From positions 868,001 through 932,000 of the forward strand of contig NZ_CP034692.1 of the NCBI RefSeq assembly GCF_004114375.1: a stretch of DNA of 64,000 nt, read 5' to 3'. Position 1 is the stretch's first letter, and the number at the start of each line of letters is the position of its first letter. The position numbers were made by a program, and so were the translations under genes. This document shows, one piece after another, positions 59,102-64,000 of this stretch. The notes under the pieces are model-generated. The model was not told the DNA's origin. It was given only the letters and a program-made list of their open reading frames with translations, and searched no databases. This DNA comes from Halorubrum sp. BOL3-1 (GTDB taxonomy: Archaea; Halobacteriota; Halobacteria; Halobacteriales; Haloferacaceae).

Positions 59102-59159
59102 GGTTCTGTGTTCGGGCACAGAACCCGTCCCGGCTGGGTGTTGGAGCACCGCAGCCGGG
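59102..59159. promoter_or_regulatory. Two inverted repeats at the head of the plasmid-type operon
   Basis: GGTTCTGTG-ttcggg-CACAGAACC (59102-59125) and CCCGGCTG-N15-CAGCCGGG (59129-59159), both perfect, adjoin the first start codon on the minus strand. Either operators or leader hairpins. Confidence 0.55.
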
Positions 59160-59323
59160 TTTTCTACACTTTCTCACGAGCCGAGAGTTCATCACTCGGG
59201 TTCCGTATAACAATGATTAGCCCCTGGTAACATATAAGTAACGGTGTGATTCTAAATGTGCTTTAGTTATTGTATAAGTGCTATCCGTCCGTAATATAGA
59301 CTGTGATAGATAATATGTGCTCA

Positions 59324-59650
59324 ATGAGGCATTCGGGTAAGTGGATGACTTCTGTTGATGATCGGATTTTGGAATATCTTCATGAAAATAAACCAACAAC
59401 ACCGACAAAAATGACTACAAAAGCTTCCCTACCCTACTCTCGACAGCACGTCGATAGAAGGTGTAAGAAACTGGATGAGGAGGGTCTTGTTGAAAGTTTA
59501 GGAAATGGGGTCTACATGATCACTGAAGATGGTGGGGCCTATCTCGAGGGTCGGTTAGACACAGAATCTTGGGAGTATATTGACAGAAAGAGTAACGAAA
59601 CAGACTCCAATGATACTCTTGGAGACGCTGCCAACAAAAAAGATCGATAA
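59324..59650 (+). CDS. PhiH1-type repressor-like wHTH protein
   Basis: 108 aa from ATG 59324. MRHSGKWMTSVDDRILEYLH, PYSRQHVDRRCKKLDEEGLV and ESLGNGVYMITEDGGAYL is the winged helix of the halovirus PhiH1 repressor family, a marker of plasmids and proviruses. GC content is low. Divergent from the plasmid-type operon, with tataagtgctatcc and gtaatatag promoter-like boxes between. 59651-59936 contains no supported gene. Confidence 0.8.
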   Translation: MRHSGKWMTSVDDRILEYLHENKPTTPTKMTTKASLPYSRQHVDRRCKKLDEEGLVESLGNGVYMITEDGGAYLEGRLDTESWEYIDRKSNETDSNDTLGDAANKKDR

Positions 59651-59936
59651 CAAACTCCGAACGTGGATAATTTTTCACTTACCGCAAACATCGAAAAATA
59701 CCTCCTCGTCACGGATTAGTTTGTGAATATAGATGTGGAACATCTCTCGCTGAGAGGGATTATACGATCAGATCTGTTTCGGATGAATCTATGGTAGTTG
59801 GTGGGTTACTGTGTGATCAACTCGGATCCGTCTCGTGTACTCAGAGGATGTTCAAATGGTACTTAACCCTCGTGGATGACGATCTCCTCACTTACGGGTG
59901 AGACATATCCAAATCTGATAGTTATTCTCACCAAGC

Positions 59937-61139
59937 TCAACCGATTTTCCTAATTACTTCCGCGACACGGGTACCCAATGTCGGCCACCGGTGCTGTTCG
60001 TCAATATAAGAAACCGCGTCCTTACCCATTTGCTCTCGTCGTTCGGGATCCTCTAGAAGCATCTGAATCGCCTCTGCCACGGCGCCTGGATCGTTCGGTG
60101 CCACAACCCCACCATTGGATTCCTCCGAAACTCGTCGCAATTCCCGTATATCGCTTGCGACATACGGCGTACCGACCGCCATACTTTCTAAGAGCTTGTT
60201 GGGCCGTGCATAATCCAATTGGAAATCCTGTTGAAGTGGAACGATACTTAGTGCCGAATTCTGAAGCCGCCGGGCAACTTCCGATCGGTCGACAAATCCG
60301 GAGAATTGGATACGATCAGCGATGCCCAGCTCAGCGGCGAACGTCTCGAGTTCATTTCTCCGTTTTCCATCACCGACTAATTCCAGCGTGTACCGTTCGG
60401 GGAGCTGCTGAAACGCCTCGAGAAACGGTCGGAGAGCATGCGAATCACCCATGTTTCCGACGTAGAGAACACGGTTCGAATCCGTCGTTTTCGGTGCCGG
60501 CACAAACAGATCACTGTCGACTCCGAACGGAAGGAGAGTGAATTTCCCCCTCGAGACATCGAATTTGTCTACGTACGCTTGTGCCATCGTTTCCGTGATG
60601 ACTGTAATGGCGTCGGATTTGGTGATTGCGAGCCATTCGAGTGTCCAGATATATCGATACGGGATAGTTCCCTCCTCAACATATCCCATATCTTCGGCGT
60701 TATCCAACCACAGATCGAAGATATCCACGATCCAAGCACATCCGAGAAGCTTCGCGACTGCGCCCGGGAGGAACGTCGTGTGCGGAGAAGAGACGGTGAC
60801 GACGCTGTCGTATCTCCAGAAATTTACCAGTACGTACAGCGACGCAAACAGGGAGAATATCACATAATTCAGGATACGACCGAGGTTCGACTGATGCGCC
60901 CTACTGTCCTCTTTGGGCTGAAGCGTCCAGAGCCGAGTTACCGGGACCCCGTCGATCTCTTCACGTTTGATCGGGCGGTGTGTGTTCTCAAATTCTCCAT
61001 ATGGATACGCTGGCGGTGGACAGAGTACGCGACACTCCATCTTGTCGGGGAGTTCCGAGATAAGTCGCTGCCATCGATGGGCACCGCCCATCGATTCCGG
61101 CGGAAAAAAGTGAGAAATGACGAGTGTCTTAGTGCTCAC
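59937..61139 (-). CDS. GT4-family glycosyltransferase
   Basis: 400 aa, cytoplasmic face of the membrane. The N-terminal GT-B half begins LVISHFFPPESMGGAHRWQR; a membrane-associated patch is VIFSLFASLYVLVNFW. The C-terminal half has RVLYVGNMGDSHALRPFLEA and the nucleotide-sugar binding run RPNKLLESMAVGTPYVASD. It probably adds a sugar to a lipid-linked glycan. Its start overlaps the wecC stop by one base, as the last gene of the operon. Confidence 0.88.
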   Translation of the reverse strand: MSTKTLVISHFFPPESMGGAHRWQRLISELPDKMECRVLCPPPAYPYGEFENTHRPIKREEIDGVPVTRLWTLQPKEDSRAHQSNLGRILNYVIFSLFASLYVLVNFWRYDSVVTVSSPHTTFLPGAVAKLLGCAWIVDIFDLWLDNAEDMGYVEEGTIPYRYIWTLEWLAITKSDAITVITETMAQAYVDKFDVSRGKFTLLPFGVDSDLFVPAPKTTDSNRVLYVGNMGDSHALRPFLEAFQQLPERYTLELVGDGKRRNELETFAAELGIADRIQFSGFVDRSEVARRLQNSALSIVPLQQDFQLDYARPNKLLESMAVGTPYVASDIRELRRVSEESNGGVVAPNDPGAVAEAIQMLLEDPERREQMGKDAVSYIDEQHRWPTLGTRVAEVIRKIG

Positions 61140-62416
61140 TATTCTGAAAGCGGGTTCGTCGTCGACGCCGAGTCGCCGAAGCGGATCAGTTCGATCTGAT
61201 TCTCGTCGATCCAGCTCCGTACTTCCTCGATCTCACTCGATGTCGTGTCGTGCGGAACGAGCTGTATTACCACATCCGGCTCCGCTCTCTCAAGCAACGC
61301 ACGGAGGTCGTCGTCGTAGCCCATGCCGTCTACGTGGCGGTCGTAATGATCGATATCGTACCCATCGAGCAGCAGTGAGTCAACGATCGCCTGTGCCGGA
61401 CTGTTCCGCTGATCGTAGGTGTTCGGTTTGTACGTCGCTCCGAGAGCGAGGATCTTCGGATTCTCGTAGCTAGCCACCGCACGTCGGATCTGTTTTGCGG
61501 TGACATCCGGCATTTTATCATTAATTCGACGGGCCGTGGTGATCAGGTTCGTGTGTTCTGGGTCAACCTCGTTGAGGAACCACGGATCGACGGGAAGACA
61601 GTGGCCTCCGACACCGATTCCCGGATTCAAGATGTCTACCCGCGGGTGATTGTTGGCCAGCCCGATGACGTGATTCATGTCGACACTCATGTCCTCCCCG
61701 ATCAGCGCGAACTCGTTCGCGAGAGCGACGTTCACATCTCGGAAGGTGTTCTCCATGAGCTTACACAGCTCCGCGGAAACAAGGTCAGTGAAGTAGATGT
61801 CACCTTCCAAGAACGGCTCGTAGATCTTCGCCGCCCGATGAGCGCTTTCTGCGTCGATTCCACCGATCACGCGATCGTTCGTCACGATCTCTTCGAAGAC
61901 GTTGCCGGGAAGGATGCGTTCCGGCGAGTGGGCGAGTTGGACATCGGTCCCGACCTCCAGTCCGGCATCCTCTAGGATCGGTACGATATGCTGTTCGCAG
62001 GTGAGCGGCGGGATCGTCGATTCGATATTTATCAGCTCGCCGCCCTCGATGTACGGCAATATCGACTCGACGGCCGCTTCGACGTAGGACAGGTCCGGGC
62101 TCTTCGACGGTTCTTGGAGAGGAGTTGGAACTGAGATGACAAATGCGTCGCCAGTCCGGGGCTCAGTGCTCGCTTCGAGGTTAGCTTGGACCGTCTCGTC
62201 TTCCAGCCGTGAGTGGAACTCACCACTCTCGAGTTTGAGGGAGGCGTCGTTGATCGCCTCCACGAGGTTCTCGTCGATATCGACCCCGTACACTTGCTTC
62301 CCTCGTTCGGCAAGCACCAGCGCGAGGGGGAGACCGACGAACCCTGTCCCGATAACGACGATCTCGTCGACCGGATCGACGTCGCTCGCCTGCTCCGAGA
62401 TCGTCCTACTCGACAT
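61139..62416 (-). CDS. wecC: UDP-N-acetyl-D-mannosamine dehydrogenase
   Basis: 425 aa. IVVIGTGFVGLPLALVLAER is the Rossmann motif, GIGVGGHCLPVDPWFLNEVD holds the catalytic Cys, ILALGATYKPNTYDQRNSPA is the C-terminal UDP-binding domain. It oxidises UDP-ManNAc, the product of WecB, to UDP-ManNAcA. wecB is encoded two genes upstream. It overlaps the epimerase gene by 11 bp. The start MSSRTISEQ may instead be an inner codon nearer the Rossmann strand. Confidence 0.88.
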   Translation of the reverse strand: MSSRTISEQASDVDPVDEIVVIGTGFVGLPLALVLAERGKQVYGVDIDENLVEAINDASLKLESGEFHSRLEDETVQANLEASTEPRTGDAFVISVPTPLQEPSKSPDLSYVEAAVESILPYIEGGELINIESTIPPLTCEQHIVPILEDAGLEVGTDVQLAHSPERILPGNVFEEIVTNDRVIGGIDAESAHRAAKIYEPFLEGDIYFTDLVSAELCKLMENTFRDVNVALANEFALIGEDMSVDMNHVIGLANNHPRVDILNPGIGVGGHCLPVDPWFLNEVDPEHTNLITTARRINDKMPDVTAKQIRRAVASYENPKILALGATYKPNTYDQRNSPAQAIVDSLLLDGYDIDHYDRHVDGMGYDDDLRALLERAEPDVVIQLVPHDTTSSEIEEVRSWIDENQIELIRFGDSASTTNPLSE

Positions 62417-63323
62417 CGTAGTAGTCCCGCATCCACTCGATCGTCTTCGGGATACCTTCTTCGAGCGACATTTGCGGGTCGTGATCGAGATCGCGTTCTG
62501 CTCTTTCGACGCTTGCGCGTTTGTTCAGCGTATTGTGCTCTTCAGTACCGCGATATTCGACCTTCTCGTCGTCTTTTCCGAGGTAGTCGAGGATCAGGTC
62601 CGACAGTTCCTTGATACCGTGATACTCGGTGTTCGCGATGTTGTAGACTTCTCCCGCTATGAAGTTGTCGACGATGTTCGCGAGCGTGTTGACGGTGTCA
62701 CCGACGTAGGTGAACGACCGGTGGTGATCCTCGTACACGTGATACGGTTCGTCGTGGAGCGCTCGATAGCAGAACTTGGCGACGACGCTCCGGTATTCGC
62801 TGTATTTCTCGCCCGGCCCGTAGGTGTTGAACAGGCGGACGCGAACCGTCTCGGTCCCGTGACGGTCCGCCGAGTTCATGATCTGTTGTTCGTTGACCCA
62901 CTTCGAGATAGCGTAGTCGTTGAGCTGTCGAATGCTCTTTTCGTGCGGAACGGACTCCTCCATCACGCCGTCGTGGTCTCCATAGACCTCGCTGCTGGAG
63001 GAGAAGATCATCTTGAACCCGTGTTCCTGTTGGAGCCGGAGCATGTGTTTCGTTCCGGTGGCGTTCGACCGCCACATCGTCTCGTAGAAGTTCTCCCCGT
63101 TCATTCGGCCGAACTCGGCCGCGAGGTGATAGACGAAGTCGAACTCCCGGTCTTCGAAGATACGAGCCAGCTGTCGGTACTCACCGACGTCACACCGGTA
63201 GTACTTCTCGCGTTCCGACCACGGGAGGTCGGCGACCCAGACGTCGTGCCCACGGGCCTCGAGTTCGTCAACGAGCGGAGCCCCGACACTTCCTAAGCCA
63301 CCGGTAACCAGAATTGTCGCCAT
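62406..63323 (-). CDS. NAD-dependent sugar epimerase/dehydratase
   Basis: 305 aa from ATG 63321-63323 (MATILVTGGLGSVGAPLVDE); the frame extends 109 codons upstream without family support. Extended SDR: VTGGLGSVG binds NAD, SSSSEVYG and YAISKWVNEQ give the catalytic Ser/Tyr-x3-Lys, LFNTYGPGEKYSEYRSVVAK binds substrate. Product sugar cannot be told from sequence; a UDP-hexose 4-epimerase or dehydratase role is likely. Overlaps wecC by 11 bp. Confidence 0.88.
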   Translation of the reverse strand: MATILVTGGLGSVGAPLVDELEARGHDVWVADLPWSEREKYYRCDVGEYRQLARIFEDREFDFVYHLAAEFGRMNGENFYETMWRSNATGTKHMLRLQQEHGFKMIFSSSSEVYGDHDGVMEESVPHEKSIRQLNDYAISKWVNEQQIMNSADRHGTETVRVRLFNTYGPGEKYSEYRSVVAKFCYRALHDEPYHVYEDHHRSFTYVGDTVNTLANIVDNFIAGEVYNIANTEYHGIKELSDLILDYLGKDDEKVEYRGTEEHNTLNKRASVERAERDLDHDPQMSLEEGIPKTIEWMRDYYDVE

Positions 63324-63351
63324 TATCGGCGACGATGCGGCGGGCATATGA

Positions 63352-64000
63352 CTATCTTTTGTTTTCCGTGTGAGATGACAGGACGATATCGAGGGTCCGT
63401 TCCGCGGCGTCTCCGTCACCGAACGGAGCGTCCCAGTCCGTTGGTTTATCCAACTGTGTTCGGACTCCCACAACAATATCATCGGGTTCCGTTCCCACGA
63501 CGGTGTTTGCCCCGACTGAGACGGTCTCGGGACGCTCAGTTGAGTTCCGTACTGTAACACACGGCGTCTGTAGAATACACGTCTCTTCTTGGACGCCGCC
63601 CGAATCGGTGACAACGAGGGATGCCGTATCCTCGAGCCGCAAGAAGTCAAGGAAGTCGAGCGGCTCGATGAGCCGGATCATCTTCGGGACCGAAACGCCG
63701 AACTCCTCTATGCGTTCACGAGTTCGTGGATGGATCGGGTAGACGACCGGTTGATCGAGTTCCGACGCGATGCGATCGATTCCGGTGAGGATATTGACGA
63801 GTCGATCGCGATTGTCGACGTTCTCGGCCCGGTGCGCCGTCATGAGGATGAACCCGCCGGCGGTAAGATCGTACTCGTTTAGGACAGCACTCTTCTCAGC
63901 AGCGAGAGACCGGTTCGCTTTGACGGCATCTACGATGGTGTTTCCAGTTACATAGATGCGTGATTCATCGATTCCTTCGTCCCTGAGCAAGTCGGCGCTC
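63352..64000 (-). CDS. wecB: UDP-N-acetylglucosamine 2-epimerase (partial, start outside window)
   Basis: At least 216 residues. YVTGNTIVDAV, GGFILMTAHRAENVDNRDRL, VVYPIHPRTRERIEEFG, LVVTDSGGVQEE and RNSTERPETVSVGAN are the conserved WecB/MnaA segments, including the catalytic His/Asp/Glu region. It converts UDP-GlcNAc to UDP-ManNAc for WecC. It is the most upstream gene visible in the minus-strand glycan operon; 28 bp separate it from the epimerase. Confidence 0.92.
   Translation of the reverse strand, partial: SADLLRDEGIDESRIYVTGNTIVDAVKANRSLAAEKSAVLNEYDLTAGGFILMTAHRAENVDNRDRLVNILTGIDRIASELDQPVVYPIHPRTRERIEEFGVSVPKMIRLIEPLDFLDFLRLEDTASLVVTDSGGVQEETCILQTPCVTVRNSTERPETVSVGANTVVGTEPDDIVVGVRTQLDKPTDWDAPFGDGDAAERTLDIVLSSHTENKR

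Overview
The window is haloarchaeal chromosome or megaplasmid DNA (class Halobacteria; a Halorubrum-like organism is plausible but not proven). The evidence is the high GC content, the very acidic proteins, many leaderless starts behind TTTAA/TTATA-type boxes, an S-layer glycoprotein with a PGF-CTERM tail, and haloarchaeal wHTH, PIN and TnpB families.

Layout. (A) 0-17 kb is a cell-surface and glycosylation locus: the glmS end, UDP-glucose dehydrogenase, the S-layer glycoprotein, two homing-endonuclease-associated repeat proteins, a TetR regulator divergent from a COG1361/RND exporter pair, an STT3-like oligosaccharyltransferase broken by one base in a homopolymer, and a membrane sugar-phosphate transferase. 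(F) 59.9-64 kb resumes the theme: GT4 glycosyltransferase, UDP-ManNAc dehydrogenase, NAD-dependent epimerase and UDP-GlcNAc 2-epimerase in one minus-strand operon. Between them lies about 42 kb of accessory DNA that looks inserted into, or grown within, the surface-sugar locus.

(B) 17-20 kb holds a TumE/TumA-like toxin-antitoxin pair, a broken TnpB element and an orphan minimal nucleotidyltransferase. (C) 20.1-27.9 kb is the most unusual part. A three-gene operon ends in an ATP-dependent RNA ligase. An orc1/cdc6 remnant follows, then an array with 15 recognisable T-arms (Gln, Asp, Pro, three Ser, two Leu, Tyr, Thr, Glu, Arg, Gly and two unassigned). Several tRNA genes are interrupted, and one may be circularly permuted. 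Long Y-RNA-like hairpins lie directly upstream of a TROVE/Ro60 gene. Ro60 and a small downstream gene have strong Shine-Dalgarno sequences, as expected if they share one long transcript with the tRNAs. I infer an RNA quality-control or repair island: tRNAs and Y-like RNAs, an RNA-binding Ro ring, and an RNA ligase.

(D) 28-54 kb is a graveyard and workshop of toxin-antitoxin modules (two MntA/HepT pairs, PIN/RHH, DUF7437/PIN in three states of decay, AbrB/MazF, AbrB/PIN, a wHTH-nucleotidyltransferase fusion), DUF7342/DUF7344-type small regulators and two DUF234-type ATPases. IS200/IS605-group (IS1341-like) elements with tnpB repeatedly sit in or beside the toxin gene of these modules. (E) 54.4-59.7 kb is a plasmid-type minus-strand operon (small zinc finger, wHTH, zinc-ribbon protein, 946-aa protein, small protein, Mrr-like nuclease) with a divergent PhiH1-type repressor.

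Several broken genes differ from an intact frame by a single base, two of them at homopolymers, so sequencing error must be kept in mind beside true decay.
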